Shown: in pieces, positions 41,914 to 51,196 of the stretch
Layout: each line of letters starts with the position of its first letter
How positions within the stretch are numbered: position 1 is the stretch's first letter
NCBI RefSeq assembly: GCF_016811105.1
Contig: NZ_JAFBGM010000002.1
Location: 1 to 64,000 of the forward strand
Reading direction: 5' to 3'
Length of the DNA stretch: 64,000 bases
From: Aurantibacter crassamenti
GTDB taxonomy: Bacteria > Bacteroidota > Bacteroidia > Flavobacteriales > Flavobacteriaceae
Notes under the pieces: generated by a model
Databases searched by the model: none
The model's input: the letters and a program-made list of their open reading frames with translations, nothing else
What the model was told of the DNA's origin: nothing
Translations under genes and position numbers: made by a program

Positions 41914-44823
41914 TTATGGTCTCAGGTTTTCAATAAACTGTGCATCTACCCAGAAGATATCTACATTCTCGTAGTCGGGTGAGCCTACATTTCTGTTGAA
42001 GAAAAGATATTTTCCATCAGGTGTTACGAACGCGGTAGACTCCCAAGCTTCTGTATTTATCTTATCTCCTAAATTAATAGCCTCGCCCCATGAATCATCT
42101 TTCTGTCGGAAGCTAATATAGAGGTCAGAATCACCGAAACCGTTCTCCCTTTCGCCATCCCATATAATATAAGACTCATCAGGGGCAATGAAGGGGTGGG
42201 CATTAAATTTGCCATTGTTAATCTCTTTGGGAAACGGTATTGGTGTCTCGTGCTTCCCATTAATGAAGCGAGAATAACGAATAACACCATCTCCATCGTC
42301 AGAGCCTACCTCATCAAAAACATAGGTTCCTTTTGTGGATGATGTAAGCCGCATAATACGAAAGTCCTCGAAATAAGAACCGAGGCTTTTTACTTCTGAC
42401 CAGCCCGTTTCAGTGCGTTCCATATATTTCTTTCCCAAATGTATGGTTTTACCATCAGGAGCAAACACTGGTCTGCCTGTTCTGGGCATCACATATGATT
42501 CTTTCCATCGATTATCTGTATTTTTAAAAACAACCAATGCGTGCTTTTCATAGCTACCGCCATTCCTATTAAAGTAAAACTCTTTTAAATCTGGCGAAAA
42601 GAATCCACTCAGTTCGCGATGCTCTGTAGTAACAATTCCGGGTGCGAAAGGTTCGGCCATTTTACCAGGTGGCTTTTGTCCCATATAGGGCCCAGTAAGC
42701 AATGGAAATTCTAATGAATCATTTTCTTGAAGAGCAATTGGCCTTACCTTATCAATGACCTCTGTGCTGACCCAATAAATATTGGCGAGACCAACTTTTC
42801 CTTTTCTCTCAGCTCTTCCAAAGAATAGATATTTACCATCTGGAGTGATGGTGGGGTTTTTTTCGCTAAAATCAGAATTTACTGCTTTTCCCAAGTTAAT
42901 GGGCTTGCCCCATGTACCGTCTTGATTCTTGAAACAGACATAAACATCATTGTCTTTTCTACTTTCATCTTCTTTGTTTCGAGCAGTTACTAATACATAA
43001 TCTTGAGATGGCGAAATGCATACATGATGACCAAATTCGAGGTCTAGTTCTTGTATCACGGGAAATTCACAGTTTTTGTTGGGCGCATAATATGGTTTTC
43101 TTGCTGATAAGTTGAAATAATACAAGTCTCCATTTTTAGCTTGTTTTGGGAAAAATACCAAATCGTCATTTACAGGAGAATCGAGTAGAAGCGCATCGCT
43201 CCAAGAATCTTCAAAACGGTTTACGTACCAAATTTTTTCATCCTTAAAAATAGAATCCACAGCGGTAAAATAAATCCTTTTGCCATTAGGGCTTACGAAT
43301 GGGTGTAACTCTTCTTTTTTCCTTCCTTTGGTAAAGTTTGCTCTTTTAATGGGAGTCCATTTATTGTCTTCAAGTTTTGAAAAATAGATAGCTGTTTCTT
43401 CGTTTTCATTATTAGCTCCAAAATAGATTTCTTTTAAATCTGGAGAAAAGGAAACAGCACCTTCGTACCTTCCATTAACTGAAACAATACCTGGAGCGAA
43501 AAGTTCAGATGTTAAACCTGGGGGTTTTTGACCAAGATAAGGTCCTTGAAGGAAAGGAATTTCTTCTTGACCAACAGTATTTTCACCCATAGTTGGGTTT
43601 GAATTCTGAATAAAAGCAGGTAGAACTCGCTCTGCGATTATTTGCAGGGTTTTGTTATCTTGATTATGAGCAGTAACCACAACCATCAAATCAAGTTCTT
43701 CAATTAGAACAATAAATTGACCACCACCGCCTTGTGCAGAGGTGCTGTAATAACTTTTATTGCCATGTTGTAAATCTGCATTCCACCAGAAATAACCGTA
43801 CCCCTGATTAGAGACATCTTTTCCTCCTCCAAAGACATCATCATCACCAGTAGTGAGAATCCTGCTGATTGCTTTGGCAATAAATGCTTCGGGAATCAAC
43901 TGTTCACCATTCCATTTGCCTTTATTAGCTGTTAAGATGCCCAACTTAACCATATCACGCGAAGTTATGCTTGATCTACTCCCCGCATAGGGTAGTCCGC
44001 TAAGGTCTTCCGTACCCCAACCACTGTGCACTATACCTAATTTATTCAATACTTCATTTTTAATAAAATCTTCCACTTTGCCAGGTACAACGGTATTAAG
44101 TACTTGCATCACCAAGGCAGGATTGTAATTGCCATATAAAAAATGCTGAGACTCCGGCGTAATGGGCGCACTATGTTCTAGAAGGGCTTGAATTTGTCCT
44201 TGGCCTTTTAACTTAGAGGGGTTTTTCTTGAATGCTTCTTTTTGTTTTTCACTTATGCTAAGCCCTCCACGCATCGTAAGTGCCTTATGCAACGTTATTG
44301 TCTCAACACCGGCAACAAACTTTTTTGTGTCTAAACCTTTGAAAAAACTAACCAAAGGTTTATCTAAATCAGCCATAGTCAAATAACCTAGCTGAATAGC
44401 ACGACCTAGCGCCAGACTTGTATAGGCCTTGGTAGCCGATGCTTGCGGATGTGGCAGATTAACACGACCACGTAAATAATAAGATTCAAAAAGAAGCTTG
44501 CCCTTGTGGGCAATTAGAAAACTATCAAAATTACCATGTAAACTATCGGCAATTTCTTGGGCTAGTTTAAGAACCATTGCTTTATTACCTCCATCCACTC
44601 CTAATTTGCCTAAAGGAATACCGTCTTTTCTATCTTTTGGAGCAGTATCGATAAAAGGTTCCTTAAGGTATGCGATTTTCCAAAATGGAGCCTCAGACCC
44701 ACTAATTGTTTCATTTATTTCTGCAACTGTAGCCTCTGGTGCTGGACTATTGTTTTGTTGGGCAAGGCTAGTGCTTGTTTGTATGAGAAGAATTAAGAGT
44801 AGTAGTCCCGTTTTGTTTTTCAT
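41914..44823 (-). CDS. Serine hydrolase (beta-lactamase fold) with two PD40 modules
   Basis: A 969-aa exported protein with signal peptide (TGLLLLILLIQTSTSLAQ). Residues about 75-430 form a class C beta-lactamase/PBP-like domain. The S129xxK132 motif is in ASATKAYTS; the tyrosine box is in FLYGNYNPAL; the third box region is AQGGGGQF. Residues about 440-700 and 700-969 are two similar modules, each starting with GPY-GQKPPG and FAPGIV and containing repeated PD40/TolB-like strands (SPDLKEIYFG, TPDGKYLFFGR). They probably form beta-propellers. The combination suggests a surface or periplasmic esterase or peptidase with a binding propeller. The LytS/LytTR pair is divergent from it. Confidence 0.85.
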   Translation of the reverse strand: MKNKTGLLLLILLIQTSTSLAQQNNSPAPEATVAEINETISGSEAPFWKIAYLKEPFIDTAPKDRKDGIPLGKLGVDGGNKAMVLKLAQEIADSLHGNFDSFLIAHKGKLLFESYYLRGRVNLPHPQASATKAYTSLALGRAIQLGYLTMADLDKPLVSFFKGLDTKKFVAGVETITLHKALTMRGGLSISEKQKEAFKKNPSKLKGQGQIQALLEHSAPITPESQHFLYGNYNPALVMQVLNTVVPGKVEDFIKNEVLNKLGIVHSGWGTEDLSGLPYAGSRSSITSRDMVKLGILTANKGKWNGEQLIPEAFIAKAISRILTTGDDDVFGGGKDVSNQGYGYFWWNADLQHGNKSYYSTSAQGGGGQFIVLIEELDLMVVVTAHNQDNKTLQIIAERVLPAFIQNSNPTMGENTVGQEEIPFLQGPYLGQKPPGLTSELFAPGIVSVNGRYEGAVSFSPDLKEIYFGANNENEETAIYFSKLEDNKWTPIKRANFTKGRKKEELHPFVSPNGKRIYFTAVDSIFKDEKIWYVNRFEDSWSDALLLDSPVNDDLVFFPKQAKNGDLYYFNLSARKPYYAPNKNCEFPVIQELDLEFGHHVCISPSQDYVLVTARNKEDESRKDNDVYVCFKNQDGTWGKPINLGKAVNSDFSEKNPTITPDGKYLFFGRAERKGKVGLANIYWVSTEVIDKVRPIALQENDSLEFPLLTGPYMGQKPPGKMAEPFAPGIVTTEHRELSGFFSPDLKEFYFNRNGGSYEKHALVVFKNTDNRWKESYVMPRTGRPVFAPDGKTIHLGKKYMERTETGWSEVKSLGSYFEDFRIMRLTSSTKGTYVFDEVGSDDGDGVIRYSRFINGKHETPIPFPKEINNGKFNAHPFIAPDESYIIWDGERENGFGDSDLYISFRQKDDSWGEAINLGDKINTEAWESTAFVTPDGKYLFFNRNVGSPDYENVDIFWVDAQFIENLRP

Positions 44824-44964
44824 GTGCGCTTACTTATATATCTTACAAAATATGTTTTTTTCTTGCTTGCATGCCATCAAAACCTTGCCAACTGCTCTAT
44901 ACCATAATAAACTGCACTAAAAAGCCATTAATATTCCTTAGCTTGTATAGATAAATCATTGTTA

Positions 44965-46644
44965 ATGAACTTAAGATTTTTACTTTTCTTTCTTTTGATG
45001 CTGATGCTTGAGCCTGTATATGCTCAAGACCCTGTTTTTAAGATTCATTCCGTGAAATACAAAATTGGTGATCAGGCAGACTGGTCGGCCAAAGCTTTGA
45101 ACGATGCTCATTGGATACGAAAAGCACCTAAAATACAAGACAATCAAATACTGTGGTATCGTTACTCTATTGATATTCTAAAAGCGCCAGAATCACTACG
45201 CCAATATGGTATACAATTGGAAGCCTATGGCGAATACGAGATTTTTTGGGATGGTATAATGATTGGAAAAAACGGAAATCCGGGACAAGAAGGTGAAATG
45301 CCTTCTGAAGGAGAACTTTGGACTACGTTTAGCATTCCTAATCATCTTTCAAATTCCGGTAATCATGTTTTAGCACTACGAGCGAGTCTTCACTATTTTC
45401 CGGACCATACAAGAATTGATGATTTAGAGATTGACTATTATGATGATTTACTGACCAGAGGTTCAGTTAAAAACGCATATATGCACATTTTTGCAGGTGC
45501 ATTTTTAATTACCTCTCTTTACTTCTTTTTTCTATTCCTTAGCAACAAAAAAGCATATTCAACTCTTGTTTTTAGTATATGTTGCTTTCTTGTGTTTGCG
45601 CTAACATTAACGGTTTATAGCAAAGGATATATACCTATGCATTACAGTTTACACGTAATTAGATTACAAATTATCAGCACTTTTTTATTGGGAATTTCAT
45701 TTTTGATACCGTTCTATTTTTCTATGCAGTTTCCATATCCTAGGCAAAAAATAGCACTTTTTATATATGGAGTAATACTGTTATCTATTTTCTTTCTTAA
45801 CCACCATGCTTTTGATTTTAAAGCGTTCAACATGGTGGTGAGTATGTGGTTTTTTTCCTTTGGAATAGTACTCTATGGTGGTTATAAAAAAATTAAAGGT
45901 GCACGTCTTGTACTGTTAACCTTGCTTTTGTCTCTTGGAGTTTATTTTGCAACTAGTTTTAGCATTAGTCTTTATGTAGGTCTAGGTCTTATTCTTTTGG
46001 GGATGTTGTATCTGCTTTCCATCAATATAAAAGAACAACGATTGGCATATGAAAATTCACTCGTTCAATCTTCACGCCTACGTTTGGAATTATTGAAAAA
46101 GAATATTCAGCCGCATTTTCTCATGAACACCTTAACCTCATTAATAGATTGGATAGAAGAAGCACCAAAAAAAGGCGTTTTATTTATTGAAGCTCTAGCA
46201 AAGGAATTTGATTTAATCAATCAGATGGAAAATAAAACCTTGGTGCCTATTTCACAGGAAATTGAACTTTGTCGAACTCATCTTGAGATTATGAAATACC
46301 GTAAAGAAATAAATTATTCATGGATAGAGGAGGGGATAGACTTTGAACAAAAAATACCACCCGCAGTTTTACATACCCTGTTGGAAAACGGAATTACGCA
46401 CAGCCTTCCGTTAGCAGATAATAGCATCAAGTTTAAACTGCTATTTGAGTCGAAAAGTGATTATAATTATTATACGTTTTTAACGATTGCTACTACTGTG
46501 AAGGATACAACAAATAGAATTGAAGAAGGCACTGGATTGAAGTACATAAAGGCACGACTTACAGAAAGTTATCAAACTAAATGGGATTTTAGTTCCGAGC
46601 CAACAAGAAACGGTTGGAAAAATGTCATTAAAATATATTCTTAA
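44965..46644 (+). CDS. LytS/YehU-type sensor histidine kinase with N-terminal sensor domain
   Basis: After a signal or first helix (LRFLLFFLLMLMLEPVYAQ) comes a beta-sandwich sensor region (ILWYRYSIDILKAPESL, then GIQLEAYGEYEIFWDGIMIG). Six or seven membrane helices follow (about 170-350), then a His_kinase domain with LKKNIQPHFLMNTLTSL and the LLENGITHSL N-box. The layout resembles 7TMR-DISM kinases. The start is ATG 44965 (MNLRF); the longer frame begins at a TTG. The LytTR regulator is 5 bases downstream, so the pair forms a two-component system. The signal is unknown. Confidence 0.9.
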   Translation: MNLRFLLFFLLMLMLEPVYAQDPVFKIHSVKYKIGDQADWSAKALNDAHWIRKAPKIQDNQILWYRYSIDILKAPESLRQYGIQLEAYGEYEIFWDGIMIGKNGNPGQEGEMPSEGELWTTFSIPNHLSNSGNHVLALRASLHYFPDHTRIDDLEIDYYDDLLTRGSVKNAYMHIFAGAFLITSLYFFFLFLSNKKAYSTLVFSICCFLVFALTLTVYSKGYIPMHYSLHVIRLQIISTFLLGISFLIPFYFSMQFPYPRQKIALFIYGVILLSIFFLNHHAFDFKAFNMVVSMWFFSFGIVLYGGYKKIKGARLVLLTLLLSLGVYFATSFSISLYVGLGLILLGMLYLLSINIKEQRLAYENSLVQSSRLRLELLKKNIQPHFLMNTLTSLIDWIEEAPKKGVLFIEALAKEFDLINQMENKTLVPISQEIELCRTHLEIMKYRKEINYSWIEEGIDFEQKIPPAVLHTLLENGITHSLPLADNSIKFKLLFESKSDYNYYTFLTIATTVKDTTNRIEEGTGLKYIKARLTESYQTKWDFSSEPTRNGWKNVIKIYS

Positions 46645-46649
46645 GTAAA

Positions 46650-47348
46650 ATGAACATATTAATTGTTGAAGATGAAGCTAGAATAGCCAAAAGGATAGAA
46701 CGTATGACACGTACTATTTTTGGTAGCGCTTTACAGTCAATTACACTAAGCAGCTCATTTCAAGAGGCGTTGCATTATATTGAAAATAATGTCCTCGATT
46801 TTGTACTTCTAGATTTAAATCTTAATGGTGAAAACGGTTTTGACTTACTGACCACATCGGTTTCTAAATCGTTTCATACCATAATAATCTCTGCCAATAA
46901 AGACCAAGCAATTACTGCTTTTGAATATGGCGTTTTAGATTTTGTGCCAAAGCCCTTTAATCAAGAACGATTGGAACAGGCTTTTAACCGAGCAACAACT
47001 AAGGAAACTTCAGAAGGTCATGAGCTCAAACTTTTGGCCATCAAAAAAAGAGGTAGGGTACAACTAGTACCTATTGAAGAATTACTCTATATCAAAGGAG
47101 CTGGCACCTACACAGAACTCTTTCTTAAAAATGGAACAAAAGAACTTCATGACAAATCACTTGAAAAACTAGAGCAGTTGCTGTCGCGTACATTCATACG
47201 TATCCATAAGTCTTACCTAGTAAAAATATCTGAAGTAAAAGAAATCATCGTAAAATCTGGTAGTAAATATTGGGCTGAGCTAAAAAATGGGGAGCTAATT
47301 CCCATCGGGAGAACAAAATACAAAATCCTTAAAGAAAGATGGCTTTAA
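46650..47348 (+). CDS. LytTR-family response regulator
   Basis: The 232-aa protein has a receiver domain (residues about 1-120) with the acidic pair in IVEDEA, phospho-acceptor Asp55 in FVLLDLNLNGENGFD, and the lysine in DFVPKPF. Residues about 130-232 form a LytTR DNA-binding domain (VQLVPIEELLYIKGAGTYTE, then LEKLEQLLSRTFIRIHKSYLV). It partners the adjacent LytS-type kinase. LytTR regulators usually bind paired direct repeats in promoters; the divergent hydrolase gene at 41914 is a reasonable target but no repeat was identified. Confidence 0.94.
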   Translation: MNILIVEDEARIAKRIERMTRTIFGSALQSITLSSSFQEALHYIENNVLDFVLLDLNLNGENGFDLLTTSVSKSFHTIIISANKDQAITAFEYGVLDFVPKPFNQERLEQAFNRATTKETSEGHELKLLAIKKRGRVQLVPIEELLYIKGAGTYTELFLKNGTKELHDKSLEKLEQLLSRTFIRIHKSYLVKISEVKEIIVKSGSKYWAELKNGELIPIGRTKYKILKERWL

Positions 47349-47914
47349 CTACCAACAACAATTCTTTTCTTTAACAAAACCCACTTAAAAACATAAAACA
47401 AAATACATAGCCATGTAAAGGTGGTTAATACACTTTTTATAATTGTAAATGTACTTGATACTGCAACAAAATAATTTGAAAACTCAAAGCTTTTTGTAAT
47501 CATTAATATGATGCAAATATTTTCTAAATAGTCAAATAGCATTGCAAAAAAGGGAAGAATTAACAGGATTGAATTAATTCTATTATGATTTGTTTTGGTA
47601 AGGCGGAACAAACGAAATAAAAGACTACTTAAGAACAAGGCCAACAAAAAGGGGTACAGTACATCTAGCACGGATAATTGTGGAAATAGATAGAGGTTTA
47701 TAGTTTTGTCATTCATGGCATTAACCATTAAGGTAGCGTCTGAAAATGAATAACCAAAAGTTTGTAAATCAAAGGCTTTTGTGCCAATTTCCTTGTTTAT
47801 TTTTGGAAAAGTATAGGTCATCATCAATACTAAAATGAGATGACTTGATAAGAACAAAAACCATATGTTTTTAACTGTAGCTGTTCTAGATAATACCTGG
47901 TGTAATAACTTCAT
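47345..47914 (-). CDS. Multi-pass membrane protein of unknown function, 189 aa
   Basis: Four hydrophobic segments are visible (about residues 15-33, 73-92, 107-126, 147-172), alternating with polar loops. The start is ATG 47914 (MKLLHQVLS); the longer frame begins at a TTG. The end converges on the LytTR gene with a 4-base overlap. No motif is recognised. It may be linked with the Crp-type regulator upstream on the same strand, but there is a 71-base gap and no evidence of cotranscription. Confidence 0.65.
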   Translation of the reverse strand: MKLLHQVLSRTATVKNIWFLFLSSHLILVLMMTYTFPKINKEIGTKAFDLQTFGYSFSDATLMVNAMNDKTINLYLFPQLSVLDVLYPFLLALFLSSLLFRLFRLTKTNHNRINSILLILPFFAMLFDYLENICIILMITKSFEFSNYFVAVSSTFTIIKSVLTTFTWLCILFYVFKWVLLKKRIVVGS

Positions 47915-47985
47915 TGTAATTCGTATTTGGTTAAAAGACAAAGGTCTTTATCCCAAAACAGAAATCCATTAACAAATGATAAGCA

Positions 47986-48555
47986 TTACGATTGTGTTCG
48001 TAATCTACTTAATGAAATAGTAGTAATTCCGAGGTAAGAAGCAATATCGGCGTGAGCAATACAATTCTCAATATTTGGATATTTTGTTCTTAGAATTTGT
48101 AATCTACTTTTCGCAGGAAGGGATGCTAGACCAATTTCTTTATCAACCTTTGCCATCAATTCATTTCGTAAAACTGTATTACCGAAATGTCTAATTTCAT
48201 GGTCATCAATCATCAATTGTTCAAATTTTTCAGCATGTAGGGTTGCCACTTCCATTTTGGTTAAGAATTTAATATTTAGAATGGATTGTCCATCTTTATT
48301 TCGTGTCGTAAAAGGAGATATTATTGAATTTGACATAAAAAATGACAAGGTAATTTCTTCACCTTCCGGATTAAAAAGGAAACTTTTGCAAATACCATCA
48401 AGTACAAAATATTCGAAATTATCTCTTTGACCAACTTCAGTGATGAAATCCCCTTTTTCAAGCGTAAGAAATTGAACTAAATCTTGAACTTTTTCAATAG
48501 CCCTACTTGACATAGGCGTAACTGAATCAATTATAGGCTTTATTTTATCGTGCAT
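47986..48555 (-). CDS. Crp/Fnr-family transcriptional regulator
   Basis: The 189-aa protein has an N-terminal cyclic nucleotide-binding-like barrel (LTLEKGDFITEVGQRDNFEY, then CKSFLFNPEGEEITLSFF). A C-terminal helix-turn-helix follows (HADIASYLGITTISLSRLR). The phosphate-binding cassette residues of CRP are not evident, so cAMP binding is doubtful. No cysteine cluster for an Fe-S centre is seen. The protein resembles the many Crp/Fnr regulators of Bacteroidota with unknown effectors. Gene upstream and downstream neighbours are unrelated. Confidence 0.9.
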   Translation of the reverse strand: MHDKIKPIIDSVTPMSSRAIEKVQDLVQFLTLEKGDFITEVGQRDNFEYFVLDGICKSFLFNPEGEEITLSFFMSNSIISPFTTRNKDGQSILNIKFLTKMEVATLHAEKFEQLMIDDHEIRHFGNTVLRNELMAKVDKEIGLASLPAKSRLQILRTKYPNIENCIAHADIASYLGITTISLSRLRTQS

Positions 48556-48633
48556 TATTCAACTCTATTAACACAAAAGTGACAATTATAATTTCTACAA
48601 AATATAAGGAATGCGTTTTAACATTTCTAGAAT

Positions 48634-49617
48634 TCAATAAACGCCTCTAATATGCTTATGAACTTTATTTGTATAAAATTCTTCCAAATCTCGCATTAGT
48701 TTTTCAGGCAATGCAGTTAAATTACTAGTTGCTGCATTTGCATAAACATGGGTAGGGGAGCTGGCACCCGGTATAATACTGGATACCTCTTTATGATCTA
48801 AAATCCAGCGAAGTGACAATTCAACCAAATTCATATCTGCTGGACATAACTCTTTCAATTCATCTGACAATTGAACACCAGTATCAAACGGAAGTCCCGC
48901 AAAGGTTTCACCAACATTAAAGGCTTGACCATCGCTATTAAAATTCCGGTGATCATTTTCAGAAAACGTTGTTTTGCGTGTAAACTTACCGGAAAGCAAA
49001 CCACTGGCTAGGGGTAAACGCACAATTATTCCGACACCTTTTGCATAGGCTTGAGGCAACAATTCTTTGGTTAATTTTTGTCTAAAAATATTATATATTA
49101 CTTGTAGTGACTGTAATCCTTCTTGTTCAAGACATAGTAAGCCTTGTTCCACACTTTCTACGCTTGCACCAAAATGAACTATTTTCCCTTCATTTTTTAA
49201 ATTACGTAACCAATTAAAAATTTCACCTTTTTTTAATTCTTCAGTTGGAATACAGTGTAATTGCAAGAGGTCAATACAATCTACGTTTAAGCGTTTTCTT
49301 GAAGATTCTACACTATCGCGTAAGGCTTGTTCGTTATAATTATCAGGAAAAACATTGGAGCTACGGCCAAATTTAGTCGCAATTTTAATGTTTGCATTCG
49401 AACTTTTAAAAAATTCTCCAATAAGCATTTCACTTTTACCATCACCATATACATCAGCAGTATCAAAAAAAGTCACCCCATTAGAAACAGCTTCAGTAAG
49501 AATTTCAAAAGCTTTTGTTTTCTCTATTCCATCACCCCAATTGCCACCAATTTGCCAACAACCCAAGCCAACTTCACTTACTTCAAATCCATTTTTACCT
49601 AAGTTTCGTTTTTTCAT
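48634..49617 (-). CDS. Aldo/keto reductase
   Basis: This 327-aa NADPH-dependent oxidoreductase has the catalytic tetrad in order: Asp and Tyr in FFDTADVYGDGKSE, Lys in KIATKFGRSS, and His in IDLLQLHCIPTEE. The cofactor segment SSIIPGASSPTHV is near the C-terminus. It resembles the aryl-alcohol-dehydrogenase type group. It is a single gene 78 bases upstream of the Crp-type gene on the same strand. The substrate is unknown. The 3' end carries a short positive tail (NKVHKHIRGVY). Confidence 0.92.
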   Translation of the reverse strand: MKKRNLGKNGFEVSEVGLGCWQIGGNWGDGIEKTKAFEILTEAVSNGVTFFDTADVYGDGKSEMLIGEFFKSSNANIKIATKFGRSSNVFPDNYNEQALRDSVESSRKRLNVDCIDLLQLHCIPTEELKKGEIFNWLRNLKNEGKIVHFGASVESVEQGLLCLEQEGLQSLQVIYNIFRQKLTKELLPQAYAKGVGIIVRLPLASGLLSGKFTRKTTFSENDHRNFNSDGQAFNVGETFAGLPFDTGVQLSDELKELCPADMNLVELSLRWILDHKEVSSIIPGASSPTHVYANAATSNLTALPEKLMRDLEEFYTNKVHKHIRGVY

Positions 49618-49708
49618 TTTAACTATTATACGATTTTAGTACTAAAAAATACATCCTTTTTATTAAGCGTGTATAAGGACTAGCTTTACTATTTTATTTA
49701 TTATGTAG

Positions 49709-50278
49709 TTAATTTTCTGCATGTTTATTCTTTTCATAAAGTTCAATGGCCTGCATATAATTTAATGCACCTTTCATTGATAAATCGTTTATAAAACCAT
49801 CAAGTTCAGGGTGATTAATTTTTGTCCATTGCACTAAAGAATCTCGTTCTTTTTGCCAAACATTCCAATTAGCATCGATATACTCAAAGTCTTCAATTTT
49901 TGAGATTTTACCAGAAGTAAAAGAGATTGCGAAACGACAGGTAAGGGGATTGTTTTTTAAAAAAGCATAACGCAATGAACGAGATGCAACTGTGGCAATA
50001 ATCTGATTATTTTTTTCTTCTAATTCAAGTATTTCATAGGATGGTTTAAAAATGGAATCCCATTTAAACTGTTCATAAAAACTATCGGGTGTAAAAGGCA
50101 TTATAAAATCACCCCCAACAACGGTAAGGCTATCATCTATAAGTGCTTTTATTTTATTATAATCTCCCGAATCAAAAGCTTTATAATATGAAGTGACGGT
50201 TTCTTGATGGGTGATTTTTTTGTTTTCGCATCCCGTAAAGAGATACATTAACAAAAAAATGAATACAATATTTTTCAT
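49709..50278 (-). CDS. NTF2-like lipoprotein, 189 aa
   Basis: The signal MKNIVFIFLLMYLFTGC is a short SpII signal with Cys17. The mature part has an NTF2/SnoaL-like alpha+beta fold: TVTSYYKAFDSGDYNKIKAL, then DSLTVVGGDFIMPFTPDSFY, and strands such as QIIATVASRSLRYAF. A C-terminal helical extension follows (about 140-189). It is 14 bases downstream of a second NTF2-like gene on the same strand, so the two are likely a pair. The ligand or substrate is unknown. Confidence 0.75.
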   Translation of the reverse strand: MKNIVFIFLLMYLFTGCENKKITHQETVTSYYKAFDSGDYNKIKALIDDSLTVVGGDFIMPFTPDSFYEQFKWDSIFKPSYEILELEEKNNQIIATVASRSLRYAFLKNNPLTCRFAISFTSGKISKIEDFEYIDANWNVWQKERDSLVQWTKINHPELDGFINDLSMKGALNYMQAIELYEKNKHAEN

Positions 50279-50292
50279 AGGTCAATATGTAA

Positions 50293-50700
50293 TTACTGCT
50301 CAGCGTCTGCCAATTTCTTTGTATCTACAAATTGCTGAAACCCAGTAATTTTTCCTTCGCTATTTAACATCCATAAATGTGCTGCTTGCGCATTATAGGC
50401 TTTACCTGTTGCATTTACTTTAGCATCATAACGAAGTGTCGCCAAAACTTTATTCTCACTCATATTGTGGATTTCAATATCCTTTAAATTAAAGTACTCA
50501 TGGTTAGCACCAAGACGCGCAAAAACTCCATTTAAAATAGCATCAGGCCCAACATACGGATTACCATCTGCAAGCGAATTACTTTCTGCTTCGTTCCATT
50601 CAATATTCGAATGCATTAACCCGAGAACTGCTGGTATATCTCCTGTTTCAAAACCCTTATACAGATTCTCAATAACTTGAATGTTTTGGTTGTTGTCCAT
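50293..50700 (-). CDS. NTF2-like/SnoaL-like protein, 135 aa
   Basis: This cytosolic protein has the compact NTF2-like fold of SnoaL-type and ketosteroid isomerase-related proteins: VIENLYKGFETGDIPAVLGL, then MHSNIEWNEAESN and YVGPDAILNGVFARLG. The closing strands include KVLATLRYDAKVNATGKAYN and AHLWMLNSEGKITGFQQFVD. Many such proteins are of unknown activity. It starts at ATG 50700 and is followed 14 bases later by the NTF2-like lipoprotein gene. No catalytic pair can be assigned with confidence. Confidence 0.82.
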   Translation of the reverse strand: MDNNQNIQVIENLYKGFETGDIPAVLGLMHSNIEWNEAESNSLADGNPYVGPDAILNGVFARLGANHEYFNLKDIEIHNMSENKVLATLRYDAKVNATGKAYNAQAAHLWMLNSEGKITGFQQFVDTKKLADAEQ

Positions 50701-51196
50701 GATGTTTTATTTAGTTTTTAGGTTTTAAGCAAAATTGAATATATCGCTCTTGTTTGATTTTTGGTTTTAGCGTTCTAAAAATACACAAACCTATCGAATA
50801 GCAGTTACGTAAAATTAATTATAGCTGTATCATTTATTTCATCACAATTAGTGCTGTTATTTCAGAAATAAACCTTGTACCAGAATTGTAGTAATAAATT
50901 CAAATAATCATAAAGTTTTTATACAAATAACGACTACTAAATTCGCATAAGCATGATTGGTAAAATAGTATTCTTAGCATTTTTTTTAAATAGGCGAGTT
51001 TGAAAAAGATTATTACTTTTGCAAAAGACATTAAGTTGTCAAAATACATTGTAACAAGAAGTAAGAATCATATAGCTTTTTATATAGTTTTAATGCTTAA
51101 CCAGCACTTCAGACCAATACCTCTATCCCCAGAGAATAAACTGTAGTAATCCTTTTAAGTAGTGATTATATTTATATTGCATCATCGTAAAATTGC
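50701..51196. other. 496-base intergenic region upstream of the carotenoid operon
   Basis: The region separates the NTF2-like genes (minus) from crtI (plus). It contains a strong -7 box TACTTTTG (51014-51021), which would give a long leader of about 170 bases before crtI. It also holds a perfect 15-base inverted repeat TTATTTC-A-GAAATAA (50857-50871) that could be a regulator site. No tRNA, riboswitch or convincing gene is visible. Confidence 0.5.

Noticed and set aside
41914-44823. Large hydrolase as an artefact of two merged genes
   Set aside because: The frame is continuous over 969 codons and the linker between lactamase and PD40 parts has normal composition, so it is kept as one gene.
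44498-44920. 140-codon plus-strand frame across the 5' end of the large hydrolase
   Set aside because: It opposes the signal peptide and lactamase motifs of a well-supported gene and has no domain of its own.
49327-49639. Two overlapping plus-strand frames antisense to the aldo/keto reductase
   Set aside because: Both are shadows of the reductase, whose catalytic tetrad is complete on the minus strand.
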